DNA of 34,861 bases from Chitinophagaceae bacterium (GCA_013696395.1 JACCYQ010000191.1:1-34861); one strand, 5' to 3'; shown: positions 8,228 to 16,180, counted from the first letter of the stretch. Notes: a model not told the origin generated them from the letters alone. Numbers and translations: made by a program.

Positions 8228-8365
8228 TTAAATGTAGATGCCGTTTTTAGTTTTGTAATGCTTTACCCCATTACAATCTTTTTTCATAGAAGTACAGGAT
8301 GAGATCATAAAACTTATAGCCAGCCCCGCCAGAAGATATTTAAAATAATTTTTTTTCATTTTCAT
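8228..8365 (-). CDS. Small lipoprotein, 45 residues, unknown function
   Basis: This short frame starts at ATG 8365 and ends at TAA 8228-8230. The product begins MKMKKNYFKYLLAG, continues with a hydrophobic signal stretch, and has a lipobox ISSC giving Cys24. The mature part is only 22 residues and ends KHYKTKNGIYI, with one further cysteine in DCNG. The lipobox, the lysine-rich N-terminus, its own terminator, and its location in a gap of otherwise unexplained sequence support a real gene. I do not recognise the family with certainty. A similar short Lys/His/Tyr tail after a lipobox is something I recall in other Bacteroidota small lipoproteins. Confidence 0.65.
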   Translation of the reverse strand: MKMKKNYFKYLLAGLAISFMISSCTSMKKDCNGVKHYKTKNGIYI

Positions 8366-8541
8366 TTTTTTGAATACATCAAATACAGTTATATAAAACG
8401 GAGAGGGATAACTTCTTCAGCAGTTACAAACGAACCTACTGATCACTAATTGCATTTCATGGTTTTTGAAATTAATTTTATAGAAGCATTAACAGAAATG
8501 ATCTTAAAAGAACTATAACCCTTAAAATATAAAACAACTGT

Positions 8542-9138
8542 ATGAAACTGATTTTAATAATACTGGTAACGGGTATATGCCTTTTTGCCTGCAAGAGTAA
8601 AAGTGATCAAACTACCTTAAAAAGTGAAGATGGAAAAACAACGGTCACTATGAATACCAGTAAAATGGAAGCTGGTGCCAATGAAATGCAGAAAAAGATG
8701 GAAGAACTAAAAAAACTGGAACCGCTTACTACTGACCAGGTTAAATCATTTTTTCCGGAAAACCTGATGGGGATTAAGAGGTCATCGTTTAATGCCAATA
8801 GTATGATGGGCTTTTCAATGGGTGAGGCTGAATATCGTGAAAATGACAGCACCAAACTAAAGCTTTCCGTGTATGATGTGGCTGGTGAAGCTGGTTCGGG
8901 TATTTATGGCCTCCAGTTTTGGGGAGCTATGAATATGCAAAGTGAAAGTGATGATGGCTATACCAAAACCATTGAATTTAATGGTAAAAAAGCCATTGAA
9001 AAGTTTGATGCCAGTGATCATTCTTATGATTTGATGTACATGGCTCACGATCGTTTAATGGTAAACATAACTGGTGTCAATACAACATTGGATTTGGTAA
9101 AACAAGCAGCCAACCGGCTGCATTTTGATGTAAAATAA
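8542..9138 (+). CDS. Hypothetical lipoprotein
   Basis: This is a 198-residue protein with a lipoprotein signal (lipobox LFAC, Cys17) and a short, charged, Met/Lys-rich linker to about residue 60. A globular part follows, starting at LTTDQVKSFFPENLMGIKR. It contains Gly- and Met-rich segments (SMMGFSMGEAEY, AGSGIYGLQFWGAMNM) and ends in an amphipathic helix (LDLVKQAANRL). It probably sits on a membrane facing the periplasm. No catalytic motif is visible and I do not recognise a named family. It is monocistronic, divergent from the 45-residue lipoprotein gene, and followed by a strong bidirectional terminator. Confidence 0.75.
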   Translation: MKLILIILVTGICLFACKSKSDQTTLKSEDGKTTVTMNTSKMEAGANEMQKKMEELKKLEPLTTDQVKSFFPENLMGIKRSSFNANSMMGFSMGEAEYRENDSTKLKLSVYDVAGEAGSGIYGLQFWGAMNMQSESDDGYTKTIEFNGKKAIEKFDASDHSYDLMYMAHDRLMVNITGVNTTLDLVKQAANRLHFDVK

Positions 9139-9153
9139 AATGGTGGAAAAAGT

Positions 9154-9181
9154 AAAACAGGCATTTTGGAGTGCCTGTTTT
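9154..9181. terminator. Bidirectional terminator between the lipoprotein gene and kbl
   Basis: A perfect 10-bp stem (AAAACAGGCA / TGCCTGTTTT) with an 8-base loop lies between two converging stop codons. The A-run on one side and T-run on the other let it serve both strands. Confidence 0.8.
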
Positions 9182-9201
9182 ATTTTATGCTTTGAAAAAT
9201 A

Positions 9202-10389
9202 TTATTTCAACACGTTTAATTCTTTTCCAATCCGGGTAAAAGCTTCGATGGCTTTATCTAATTGAAGTTGTTCATGCGCGGCACTGATCTGCACTCTTAT
9301 ACGAGCCTGGCCCTTAGGAACAACCGGGAAAAAGAACCCGATCACATAAATTCCTTCATGTAATAAACGAGCAGCAAATTCCTGGGCCAGTACAGCGTCA
9401 TAAAGCATAATCGGAACAATAGGGTGTTCACCAGGTTTAATATCAAAACCAGCATCGGTCATTTGCTTCCGGAAATACTGCGTATTTTTTTCCAGTTTAT
9501 CCCTTAAATCGGTTGTTTTACTGAGCAGGTCCAATACCGCTATGGAGGCGCCGGTTATAGAAGGAGCCAATGTATTGCTGAATAAATACGGACGGCTTTT
9601 TTGCCTCAGCATATCTATTATGGTTTTTTTGCCGCTGGTAAATCCACCACTGGCACCACCTAATGCTTTACCCAAAGTACCGGTGATAATGTCAATACGA
9701 CCCATTACTCCTCTGTATTCATGGGTGCCCCGGCCTGTTTTACCCAAAAAACCGCTGCTATGACATTCATCAATCATAACTGCGGCCTCATACTTATCAG
9801 CCAGCTCGCAGATCTTATCTAATTGGGCTATGGTTCCATCCATGCTGAAGGATCCATCGGTTACAATGATCCGGCTGCGGGCTCCCGACGCGGCCTTCAA
9901 TTGGGTTTCTAAATCATCCATGTCATTGTGGGCATAACGAAACCGCTGTGCTTTACATAAACGAACGCCGTCAATAATGGAAGCATGATTCAATGCATCT
10001 GAGATAATGGCGTCCTCTTCATTATAAAGCGGTTCAAACACACCGCCATTGGCATCAAAAGCAGCTGCATACAAAATAGTATCTTCTGTACCCAGGAACT
10101 CCGAAAGTTTCTTTTCCAGTTCTTTATGGATATCTTGTGTGCCGCAGATGAATCGCACACTGCTCATACCAAATCCATGGCTTTCAAGGGTTTTATGAGC
10201 CGCCTCAATCACCGCCGGATGAGATGAAAGCCCCAGGTAATTATTGGCGCAAAAGTTTAAAACCGTTTTCCCATTAACCATAATCTCAGCCCCCTGCGGG
10301 CTGGTAATGATCCGTTCCTCTTTATACATCCCCGCCGCTTTAATTTCATCCACTTCATTTGCTATCCGGGTAACCAGTTTTTCGTCCAT
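9202..10389 (-). CDS. kbl: Glycine C-acetyltransferase (2-amino-3-ketobutyrate CoA ligase)
   Basis: Kbl is a PLP enzyme of the alpha-oxoamine synthase family. With CoA it cleaves 2-amino-3-ketobutyrate to glycine and acetyl-CoA in threonine breakdown. From the ATG at 10389 it is 395 residues, nearly the same as E. coli Kbl. A frame extension of seven residues to a TTG at 10410 is less likely. Conserved parts are [29 protein letters not shown], and the PLP-lysine segment [14 protein letters not shown]. The threonine dehydrogenase (tdh) that usually supplies its substrate is not adjacent. Serine palmitoyltransferase is a relative, but the N-terminus ([15 protein letters not shown]) favours Kbl. 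Confidence 0.93.
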   Translation of the reverse strand: MDEKLVTRIANEVDEIKAAGMYKEERIITSPQGAEIMVNGKTVLNFCANNYLGLSSHPAVIEAAHKTLESHGFGMSSVRFICGTQDIHKELEKKLSEFLGTEDTILYAAAFDANGGVFEPLYNEEDAIISDALNHASIIDGVRLCKAQRFRYAHNDMDDLETQLKAASGARSRIIVTDGSFSMDGTIAQLDKICELADKYEAAVMIDECHSSGFLGKTGRGTHEYRGVMGRIDIITGTLGKALGGASGGFTSGKKTIIDMLRQKSRPYLFSNTLAPSITGASIAVLDLLSKTTDLRDKLEKNTQYFRKQMTDAGFDIKPGEHPIVPIMLYDAVLAQEFAARLLHEGIYVIGFFFPVVPKGQARIRVQISAAHEQLQLDKAIEAFTRIGKELNVLK

Positions 10390-10407
10390 TTTTTTTCTTT
10401 TAATTGG

Positions 10408-10415
10408 CAAATATA
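10408..10415 (-). promoter_or_regulatory. Putative -7 box for kbl
   Basis: The minus strand reads TATATTTG, an exact TAnnTTTG match, about 19 bp before the chosen kbl ATG. This supports starting at 10389 rather than at TTG 10410, which would overlap the box. No convincing -33 element is seen. Confidence 0.45.
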
Positions 10416-10538
10416 TACAGCCCGTTCACATATTCCGGCATTCCATACAGGTAGATTTTGCAGGTTCTTTTCAAAAAATTTAATTTTACCTGTAACATTA
10501 TTTAACGTTTTGCGTCAAAGTGATGAAATTAAGATGTC

Positions 10539-10748
10539 ATGAAAGCAAAAACACTCATTATTATCGTTTTCTTTTTATCTCTGATCACTTTTTCAGTGGT
10601 AGCATTCATGGCATATGCATCTGAAACCTGCACTGCTATTTGCCCGGAAGGAATGGATGAGAAAAATCAGGATGAAAATATTCCCGGTTTGATGATCTGG
10701 GAAAACCTGCCGGTTCCGATTAATGCAAGCAGCCAGTTTAGTTTCTGA
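10539..10748 (+). CDS. Small membrane or secreted protein, 69 residues
   Basis: The ATG-started product has a basic N-terminus and a hydrophobic helix at about residues 4-26 that could be a signal peptide or membrane anchor. Two cysteines follow in ETCTAICPEG. After an acidic stretch it ends IWENLPVPINASSQFSF, an aromatic-ended tail. Similar short Bacteroidota proteins end in a (W/F)E(N/S)L...F-like tail, but I cannot name a family. It lies 93 bp upstream of the ECF sigma gene on the same strand and may be either separate or the first gene of that operon. Confidence 0.6.
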   Translation: MKAKTLIIIVFFLSLITFSVVAFMAYASETCTAICPEGMDEKNQDENIPGLMIWENLPVPINASSQFSF

Positions 10749-10841
10749 TTTTTTTTATTTGCTGTAACATTTCTCATACGCTTTGCGTTTCACCACTTAA
10801 AAAAGGGTTAATAAGTATCTTTAATCCGATTTCAACTGTTT

Positions 10842-11327
10842 ATGTCCGAATTAGAATACAATGAATGTGTGAATCTTTATGCTGACAACGTGTTCAGGTT
10901 TATAGTAAAAAACCTGAAACATGAAGAAGATGCAAGAGATGTGGTTCAATCTGCATTTGAGAAAATGTGGCGAAACCGACTGGAAGTTGATCCGGCAAAA
11001 TCAAAATCCTATCTTTTTACCGTTGCATATCACCAGATGATTGATCATTTGAGAAAAATAAAACGCATCCAGTTAAAAGATGAATTTAATGCTGAAGTAA
11101 AAGTGTTTAACCGTCCTGTAAATAACCTTCGAAAAATCCTGGACGAAGCTTTGGCACGACTCCCTGAAACACAACGTTCGTTGGTTCTGTTAAAAGACTA
11201 TGAAGGATATAGCTATGAAGAAATTGGCCAGATAACCGGACTAAACAGCAGCCAGGTAAAAGTTTATCTCCATCGTGCCCGGGTACAATTGAAAGAATAT
11301 TTAGTGAAGATTGAAAACGTAATATAA
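10842..11327 (+). CDS. ECF-family RNA polymerase sigma factor
   Basis: The 161-residue protein has only sigma regions 2 and 4, as in extracytoplasmic-function sigma-70 factors. Region 2 runs from about residue 8 to 75 and contains HEEDARDVVQSAFEKMW and the -10-reading part KSKSYLFTVAYHQMIDHLRK. Region 4 (about 105-155) has the helix-turn-helix YSYEEIGQITGLNSSQVKVYLHRAR. The gene ends one base before the anti-sigma-like gene starts, so the two are translationally close and surely co-transcribed. A beta-barrel gene follows. The sigma factor probably answers to a cell-envelope signal through the downstream membrane protein; that is inference from context. Confidence 0.93.
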   Translation: MSELEYNECVNLYADNVFRFIVKNLKHEEDARDVVQSAFEKMWRNRLEVDPAKSKSYLFTVAYHQMIDHLRKIKRIQLKDEFNAEVKVFNRPVNNLRKILDEALARLPETQRSLVLLKDYEGYSYEEIGQITGLNSSQVKVYLHRARVQLKEYLVKIENVI

Positions 11328-11328
11328 T

Positions 11329-12420
11329 ATGAATATCAACCGCCATAATTACGAAGATTTTTTTATCCTTTACCTGGATAATGAATTGAACCTGCAGGAA
11401 AAAAAGGCTGTTGAAGATTTTTTGTTGATAAATCCCGATCTGGAAAGAGAAATGAGCGCCCTGCGTCAAACTATTTTTACACCTGATACCAATCTTGTTT
11501 TTACAGGAAAGGAACAATTAATGATGGTTGATTCATCCCACATAAATGTATATAACTACGAAATGTTTTTAGTGCAATATATGGATGGGGAACTTTCACC
11601 TGGTGAAATTACAGAACTGGAAAAATTCATTGCACTGAATCCTGCCATTCAACAGGAATTAAACAGGTTGAAAAAAACCCGTTCAGCGCCCGATGCAACT
11701 GTTGTTTTTGGAGATAAAACATCTCTTTATCGTCATGAAAAAGTTCATCACATCTATTCTTTGCGTTGGTTGAAACAAGCCGCTGCAGCTGCTGTAATTC
11801 TTACTGTCGGCACCGGAATTTTTATGTTATCTGATAATAAATCCACTGATATTGATTCGATAGTTACGGTTGCTGAAACTACCCAAAAAGCTCCACAACA
11901 AATAATTGAACAATCAACTTCTCAGGGGAACAACAATGAAATTGTACCTGCCCAATCAGAATCTGGTAAACCTTCACCTGCTCTAAAAGAAACGATAGAA
12001 AATAAACAGGTGCCAGTTCAGTTTGCTTCCATAAATCAGTCCAATAAAAAAGTTCCAATCAATCATTCAGTTAATGTTGCTGCCACTGAATTAACTGATT
12101 TAGAAAAGCCCTTAGACGTTCCCGTTAGGTTAAAAAATATCAGTACAGCTGATGAAAATGTTTATGCTAACCTGCAACAACAAAATATTAACGAAGATGC
12201 TGTAACAAATAAATTCCCGGTGCGTACTACAACGGAAGCATCACCTGGTATAGTTCAACCAATGTATGTGGTAGATGTTGCAGATGTTGAACCAGAGAAT
12301 AAAAGAATCCGCGGGTTTTTCCGGAAAGCTACAAGGATCCTGGAACGCACAACCAACATCGCAGCTGCCAATGATGATGATAAATTACTGGTAGGTGGCT
12401 TCGCAATCAATCTTAAATAA
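11329..12420 (+). CDS. Putative anti-sigma factor with duplicated N-terminal domain
   Basis: This 363-residue protein has a single transmembrane helix at about 148-167 (AAAAAVILTVGTGIFML). The cytoplasmic N-terminal part consists of two similar halves, residues 7-65 and 76-133. Each has a YE-x-F-x2-x-Y-x-D-x-E-L core, then an acidic helix, NP, a second helix ending in Arg/Lys, and a P-D-x2-x-V-F segment. The periplasmic part is long, polar and Gln/Asn/Thr-rich to about residue 320, then has a basic helix (RIRGFFRKATRILERT). The position right after the ECF sigma gene and the membrane layout support an anti-sigma role. No zinc-binding HxxxCxxC motif is present, so it is not a classical ZAS type. 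Confidence 0.75.
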   Translation: MNINRHNYEDFFILYLDNELNLQEKKAVEDFLLINPDLEREMSALRQTIFTPDTNLVFTGKEQLMMVDSSHINVYNYEMFLVQYMDGELSPGEITELEKFIALNPAIQQELNRLKKTRSAPDATVVFGDKTSLYRHEKVHHIYSLRWLKQAAAAAVILTVGTGIFMLSDNKSTDIDSIVTVAETTQKAPQQIIEQSTSQGNNNEIVPAQSESGKPSPALKETIENKQVPVQFASINQSNKKVPINHSVNVAATELTDLEKPLDVPVRLKNISTADENVYANLQQQNINEDAVTNKFPVRTTTEASPGIVQPMYVVDVADVEPENKRIRGFFRKATRILERTTNIAAANDDDKLLVGGFAINLK

Positions 12421-12456
12421 TTCCTGTTAAACAGGTTACCATTAAAAATAAAGAAA

Positions 12457-13335
12457 ATGAAAAGTTTTTTTACACTTTGCACAATTATCATTTTGTCCTT
12501 ACAGGGATATGCGCAGACGGATACTACCATTAGCCCTAACGCAGATACAACGATAACGCCACAGTCCGATACAATCAGGATCGGCGGAATGGTGATAATT
12601 CGCAAAAGCGGTGGAAATGATAGCACCAGGCATCAGGACCGTGACTTTAAAATTCAAAGCCGCAAAAGAAATAACAATTCCAACATCAACACAAATTGGT
12701 GGATTGTAGATCTTGGTTTTAGTAACTATGTGGACAATACGAATTATGCAACTGCAAATTCCTCAGGCTACCTGGCTGGTGGCGGTCATGCATTTGTTGA
12801 AGATGATTTCAAATTACGCACCGGAAAATCAGTAAATGTGAATATCTGGGTCTTTATGCAAAAGCTGAATCTTATTAAGCATGTAGTAAACCTGAAATAT
12901 GGTTTGGGTGTTGAATTGAATAATTACCGGTATAAGAAAGATAACCCGATCAGCTACAGCGAAACAAGTCCTCCACAGATTATGTGGGAAGAGAACATGG
13001 AATTTTCAAAAAACAAACTGGCAGCAGATTATGTTACAGTGCCATTAATGATAAACTTTAACACTACACCTAAATCAGGTAACAGGGGTTTTAGTTTGAG
13101 CGCCGGTATCAGTGGGGGATATTTATACAGCAGCCGTAATAAACAAATAAGTGACGAAAATGGCAAGCAAAAGGAAAAAGGTGATATCGGGATCAATCGC
13201 TGGAAGTTAGCGTACATAGGTGAACTTGGATTGGGTCCGGTAAGATTGTATGGTAGTTATGCCATTACTGACCTGCACGAAACAGGACTTTCCCAGCGCC
13301 CTTATAATGTAGGTATAAGATTTAGCAATTGGTAA
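12457..13335 (+). CDS. Outer-membrane beta-barrel protein (PorT-like)
   Basis: The 292-residue product has a signal peptide ending near GYAQT. A short repetitive Asp/Thr/Pro region is followed by a basic, Asn-rich patch. From about residue 75 (WWIVDLGFSNYVDN) to the C-terminus it alternates strand-like segments and polar turns. It ends GIRFSNW, with a terminal aromatic as in outer-membrane barrels. Features such as LKYGLGVELNNYRY and VPLMINFNTTP are typical of the PorT/OMP_b-brl families in Bacteroidota. It follows the sigma/anti-sigma pair by 36 bp and ends at a strong terminator. It may be the envelope sensor or a target of that regulon; this is inference. Confidence 0.8.
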   Translation: MKSFFTLCTIIILSLQGYAQTDTTISPNADTTITPQSDTIRIGGMVIIRKSGGNDSTRHQDRDFKIQSRKRNNNSNINTNWWIVDLGFSNYVDNTNYATANSSGYLAGGGHAFVEDDFKLRTGKSVNVNIWVFMQKLNLIKHVVNLKYGLGVELNNYRYKKDNPISYSETSPPQIMWEENMEFSKNKLAADYVTVPLMINFNTTPKSGNRGFSLSAGISGGYLYSSRNKQISDENGKQKEKGDIGINRWKLAYIGELGLGPVRLYGSYAITDLHETGLSQRPYNVGIRFSNW

Positions 13336-13378
13336 ATCTGGGATAAATTATTAATACAATACTAATTAACTACGACAG

Positions 13379-13416
13379 AAAAATGGTTATGTTCTTAACA
13401 GATCATAACCATTTTT
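13379..13416 (+). terminator. Terminator closing the sigma / anti-sigma / barrel operon
   Basis: A perfect 13-bp stem (AAAAATGGTTATG / CATAACCATTTTT) with a 12-base loop is followed by G and a T-run. It starts 43 bp after the barrel gene. Confidence 0.85.
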
Positions 13417-13420
13417 GTTT

Positions 13421-13450
13421 TTTGGAAAATACTACTCCTTTTTATTTTTG
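13421..13450 (+). promoter_or_regulatory. Putative Bacteroidota promoter for the DUF4332 gene
   Basis: A TTTG at 13421-13424 and TATTTTTG at 13443-13450 are separated by 18 bp. This matches the TTTG / TAnnTTTG pattern of Bacteroidota housekeeping promoters. The start codon is 50 bp downstream of the -7 box. The -33 TTTG lies in the T-run of the preceding terminator, so the two elements are packed together. Confidence 0.6.
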
Positions 13451-13499
13451 GCCAGGAAGTTTTATTAATTAACTTACCAACAATAAATAAAATAATCTT

Positions 13500-13910
13500 A
13501 TGGCATACCCAATAGAAGATATAGAAGGCATCGGTGTAACATATGGAGAAAGACTTCGCAATATCGGCATCGCATCAACCAATGTATTACTGGAAAAAGC
13601 CGGAACTAAAAAAGGAAGATCGCAGGTAGCCGAAAAAACTGATATCCCGGAATCCTTGGTAAGTACATGGGTAAACCATGCCGATTTAATGCGGATTAAC
13701 GGGATTGCAGCTCAGTTTGCGGAGTTACTGGATGCAGCTGGTGTTGGTTCAGTGAAAGCATTATCCCAGCAAATGGCAGCAACATTGCACGACAAGCTTT
13801 TAGTGGTTAATAAACAATATGGATTAACAGGACGTATTCCTTCGGTTGAAGCAGTAAGGGAAATGATCAATGAAGCAAAAAAACTTACGCCGAAAGTTAC
13901 TGTATCATAA
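13500..13910 (+). CDS. DUF4332 domain protein (helix-hairpin-helix type)
   Basis: This 136-residue protein fits the DUF4332 family. Its two halves look like helix-hairpin-helix units: IEDIEGIGVTYGERLRNIGI near the start, and LMRINGIAAQFAELLDAAGV near 62-81. Each has the xxIxGIG/xxGIG turn found in non-specific DNA-binding HhH motifs. There is no signal or membrane segment, so it is probably cytoplasmic. It is a single gene with its own promoter, preceded by a terminator and followed by a hairpin. The biological role of DUF4332 proteins is not established; nucleic acid binding is an inference from the fold. Confidence 0.85.
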   Translation: MAYPIEDIEGIGVTYGERLRNIGIASTNVLLEKAGTKKGRSQVAEKTDIPESLVSTWVNHADLMRINGIAAQFAELLDAAGVGSVKALSQQMAATLHDKLLVVNKQYGLTGRIPSVEAVREMINEAKKLTPKVTVS

Positions 13911-13948
13911 TTCAAAATTCAGGTTGTATTACTTGTAATAATTACGCC

Positions 13949-13977
13949 TTAACGGGTTATTGTAAACATCCCGTTAA
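13949..13977 (+). terminator. Hairpin after the DUF4332 gene, possible weak terminator
   Basis: An exact 8-bp inverted repeat (TTAACGGG / CCCGTTAA) with a 13-base loop lies 39 bp after the stop codon. No good T-run follows, so it may be a weak terminator or an mRNA 3' stabiliser. Confidence 0.45.
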
Positions 13978-14050
13978 AAGATTTCCACACTAAAAAATAA
14001 ACAAGCATTGTGTCCGTTACATTAGTCTGGACAGCTTAAACGGACTCGAT

Positions 14051-14620
14051 ATGAAATCAACCTTCCTACTTTTTATTTGTATGTTGGTAAGCGGATTATT
14101 TTATTCACCGCTTTATTCAACATCAACCAACAAGCCAGCTAACTTATTTTTTAAAACCCATGCCGCGGTGAAACCATTCGGGAAGGTTAATATTATTATT
14201 GACAAGTCAGATTATGAGTTGAGTGTATATGATGAAAAGGGATGGTATGCAACCTATCCTGTGGTATTTGGTGCAAATCCGCTGGAAGATAAAAAAATGG
14301 AAGGTGACCGCCGCACTCCTGAAGGCAGTTTTATAATCCAGGGAAAAAAACCACACGATAAGTGGAGCCGTTTTATGCATATTAATTATCCAACTAAGGA
14401 AAGCTATGACCGATTTAATAATCGTAAGCAAAGAGGCGAGATACCTAAAACAGCAAAAATTGGTGGAGCCATCGGCATTCATGGAACATGGCCACGCGAA
14501 GATTACCAGATTGATCGCTATAAAAATTGGACATTAGGCTGTATCTCAATGAAGAATAAAGATGTGGAAGAATTATATCGCTTTATTCCGGTTGGGACGC
14601 AGGTAACAATCCGTAAATAA
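14051..14620 (+). CDS. L,D-transpeptidase (YkuD domain), secreted
   Basis: L,D-transpeptidases cross-link or modify peptidoglycan through a catalytic cysteine in the periplasm. The 189-residue product has a signal peptide (about 1-24) and then a YkuD domain starting at VNIIIDKSDYELSVY. The domain includes RRTPEGSF (88-94), the conserved histidine in IGIHGT (H144), and the catalytic cysteine in TLGCISM (C164). These correspond to the HG and S/T-x-GC parts of the family signature. No LysM or other binding domain is attached. A 7-bp inverted repeat (GTCCGTT / AACGGAC, 14012-14018 and 14039-14045) lies just upstream and could be a regulatory or structural site. Confidence 0.9.
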   Translation: MKSTFLLFICMLVSGLFYSPLYSTSTNKPANLFFKTHAAVKPFGKVNIIIDKSDYELSVYDEKGWYATYPVVFGANPLEDKKMEGDRRTPEGSFIIQGKKPHDKWSRFMHINYPTKESYDRFNNRKQRGEIPKTAKIGGAIGIHGTWPREDYQIDRYKNWTLGCISMKNKDVEELYRFIPVGTQVTIRK

Positions 14621-14710
14621 GTTGATTGGTTGAATAGTTGATTGGTTTTCTTCGCCGAGCTCCGGATGGGATTAGGAATTGGGCCATTACCCGAAAATTG
14701 ATTTAAAAAT

Positions 14711-14742
14711 CCTTAAACCCTTAAACCTTTAAACCCTTAAAC
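14711..14742. repeat. TTAAACCC simple repeat at the left flank of the IS element
   Basis: About four imperfect 8-bp units of (C)TTAAACCC lie immediately left of the insertion sequence. The same kind of repeat occurs at 32802-32992, and a 7-bp variant lies on the other side of the element. Confidence 0.8.
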
Positions 14743-14752
14743 TCAAAATTCT

Positions 14753-14786
14753 TGTGCTAGCCTGAAATATGTTGACCGTTTTTGAG
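14753..14786 (+). repeat. Left terminal inverted repeat of the IS3-family element
   Basis: It matches the reverse complement of 16142-16175 in about three quarters of positions, with the best blocks being GCCTGAAA and GTTGACCGTTTTT. The outer TGT is also shared. Confidence 0.85.
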
Positions 14787-14814
14787 CGATTAATTAAACT
14801 CAAAAACAATCAAA

Positions 14815-15243
14815 ATGGCAACGATTGAGCAGTTAAAAACAAACAGGAAGGTATTACGTCCTTATCGTTATTTCAGTGAAGATTTTAAGAAAAAGAAGGT
14901 AGCTGAATTGGACAAAAAGCAAATAACGGTTACGGAGATCTGCAAGGAATATGAAGTAAGTTACACTGCCGTTTACAAGTGGATTTATAAATATTCAGTT
15001 ATGCGTAAGAAAGGTATTAAAATGGTTGTTGAGGCTGAAAGTGATACCGCTAAGATCAAATCTTTGAAGGATCACATAACCCGGTTGGAGCAGCTTTTAG
15101 GTCAAAAACAGTTTCAAATAGATTTTCTTGAAAAGCAAATGGAAATTGCTTCGGATCAGTACGGGATTGAATTGAAAAAAAAACTTTCTGGCAAACCCTC
15201 TGCTGGTTCTGGGAACACCGACAAAAACACACCTACAAGTTGA
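14815..15243 (+). CDS. IS3-family transposase, OrfA (helix-turn-helix part)
   Basis: The 142-residue OrfA carries an N-terminal helix-turn-helix (YFSEDFKKKKVAEL, then VTEICKEYEVSYTAVYKWI, about residues 18-60) that should bind the element's ends. A leucine-zipper-like coiled coil follows at about 78-112 (KIKSLKDHITRLEQLL), as in IS3/IS150 OrfA. Its stop overlaps the start of orfB. A run of nine A residues (15175-15183) in its last third is where ribosomes could slip to the orfB frame to make the full OrfAB transposase. Confidence 0.92.
   Translation: MATIEQLKTNRKVLRPYRYFSEDFKKKKVAELDKKQITVTEICKEYEVSYTAVYKWIYKYSVMRKKGIKMVVEAESDTAKIKSLKDHITRLEQLLGQKQFQIDFLEKQMEIASDQYGIELKKKLSGKPSAGSGNTDKNTPTS
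15175..15183 (+). promoter_or_regulatory. Probable -1 programmed frameshift site (A9) of the IS element
   Basis: In orfA the run reads TTG AAA AAA AAA CTT. The -1 frame opens right here: its last stop is TGA at 15168-15170, and it then runs without a stop into orfB (EKKTFWQ...HTYKLNQVYRY). This placement is what IS3-family -1 frameshifting needs. Confidence 0.7.
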
Positions 15244-16145
15244 ATCAAGTTTACAGATATAGTGGTTACAGCAAACAATCTTTTCATCAAAAAATGAATA
15301 GAAAGCTTGGGGAACAAGAGCAAAACCTGCTGCTTTTACCCATCATTACCGAACTGCGTCAGGAACATCCCGGCGTTGCAGCCAGGCAGCTTTACCTGAT
15401 TCTTCAACCAGAAAATATAGGTCGCGACAAGTTTGAAAATCTGTGTTTTGACCATGGTTTTAAGCTGGAAAGGCCTCGAGCTTACAGGCGAACCACCGAC
15501 AGCACCGGCGTGATCCGTTTTCCGAACCTGATCCTGGGCATTGAGTTTAATGGTTTAAACCAGGCCTGGGTCAGCGATATTACCTATTATCAGATTGGAG
15601 ATCGTTTTTACTATCTCACTTTTATCATGGATATATTTTCCCGGAAAATTGTTGGCTATAGCGTAAGCAAAAGGCTGTTTACAATCCATACAACCATACC
15701 AGCACTACGTATGGCCCTACATGATAGAAAGCCATCCGCAGGCCTGATTTTCCATTCAGATGGAGGCGGTCAATATTACTGTAAATCATTTTTAAAAATA
15801 ACTGAGGACTATAAAATCAAAAACAGCATGTGCGATGTAGTATATGAAAACCCGCATGCAGAAAGGATTAACGGCACCATTAAAAATCAATATTTAAAAG
15901 GATATAACCCGCAGCATTATAATTCATTAAAAGAATTTACAAAAAGAGCGATCAATAATTATAACCAAATAAAACCACATGCATCTTTGAAAAAACAATC
16001 ACCGGTAGCATTTGAAAAACTATTGCCTGCCGGCGGCTCCTTGGTGACAGATGATAATTTTTGCAGCTGTAGTAACACAGATGATCATCATCAGAAAAAA
16101 AATCACCTGCCACCAAGGGATAAATTAATTTTGAAAACCAGTTGA
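15240..16145 (+). CDS. IS3-family transposase, OrfB (DDE catalytic part)
   Basis: OrfB is the rve-type integrase core. Counting from TTG 15240, the catalytic acids are D113 (WVSDITYY), D174 (FHSDGGGQY) and E208 (NPHAERINGTIK). The last two are 34 residues apart as in the DD(35)E family, so the enzyme appears functional. The C-terminal part NNYNQIKPHASLKKQSP is also typical. The TTG start overlaps the orfA stop (TTGA). More probably the active product is OrfAB, made by -1 frameshifting upstream at the A9 run. Confidence 0.92.
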   Translation: MNQVYRYSGYSKQSFHQKMNRKLGEQEQNLLLLPIITELRQEHPGVAARQLYLILQPENIGRDKFENLCFDHGFKLERPRAYRRTTDSTGVIRFPNLILGIEFNGLNQAWVSDITYYQIGDRFYYLTFIMDIFSRKIVGYSVSKRLFTIHTTIPALRMALHDRKPSAGLIFHSDGGGQYYCKSFLKITEDYKIKNSMCDVVYENPHAERINGTIKNQYLKGYNPQHYNSLKEFTKRAINNYNQIKPHASLKKQSPVAFEKLLPAGGSLVTDDNFCSCSNTDDHHQKKNHLPPRDKLILKTS

Positions 16146-16175
16146 AAAACGGTCAACGTTTTTCAGGCATAAACA
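16142..16175 (-). repeat. Right terminal inverted repeat of the IS3-family element
   Basis: The reverse complement aligns without gaps to the left end at 14753-14786. It overlaps the last codons of orfB. Confidence 0.85.
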
Positions 16176-16180
16176 AAACA

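Larger units (their letters stand above)
14753..16175 (+). mobile_element. IS3-family insertion sequence, apparently complete
   Basis: The element has two overlapping genes (orfA, orfB) between imperfect terminal inverted repeats. The left end begins TGTGCTAGCCTGAAA and the right end, read inward, begins TGTTTATGCCTGAAA. Both continue to a shared GTTGACCGTTTTT. The DDE residues are intact and a 9-A run in the overlap suits a -1 frameshift. The total is about 1423 bp, normal for IS3 elements. No target-site duplication is seen at either possible boundary (the TGT end or the GCCTG end seven bases inside). It sits between telomere-like repeats in the gap between the L,D-transpeptidase gene and acs. 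Confidence 0.88.

Noticed and set aside
14748-16180. Target-site duplication of the IS element
   Set aside because: Bases next to both possible ends (14753 or 14760; 16168 or 16175) were compared and no 3-5 bp direct repeat was found.
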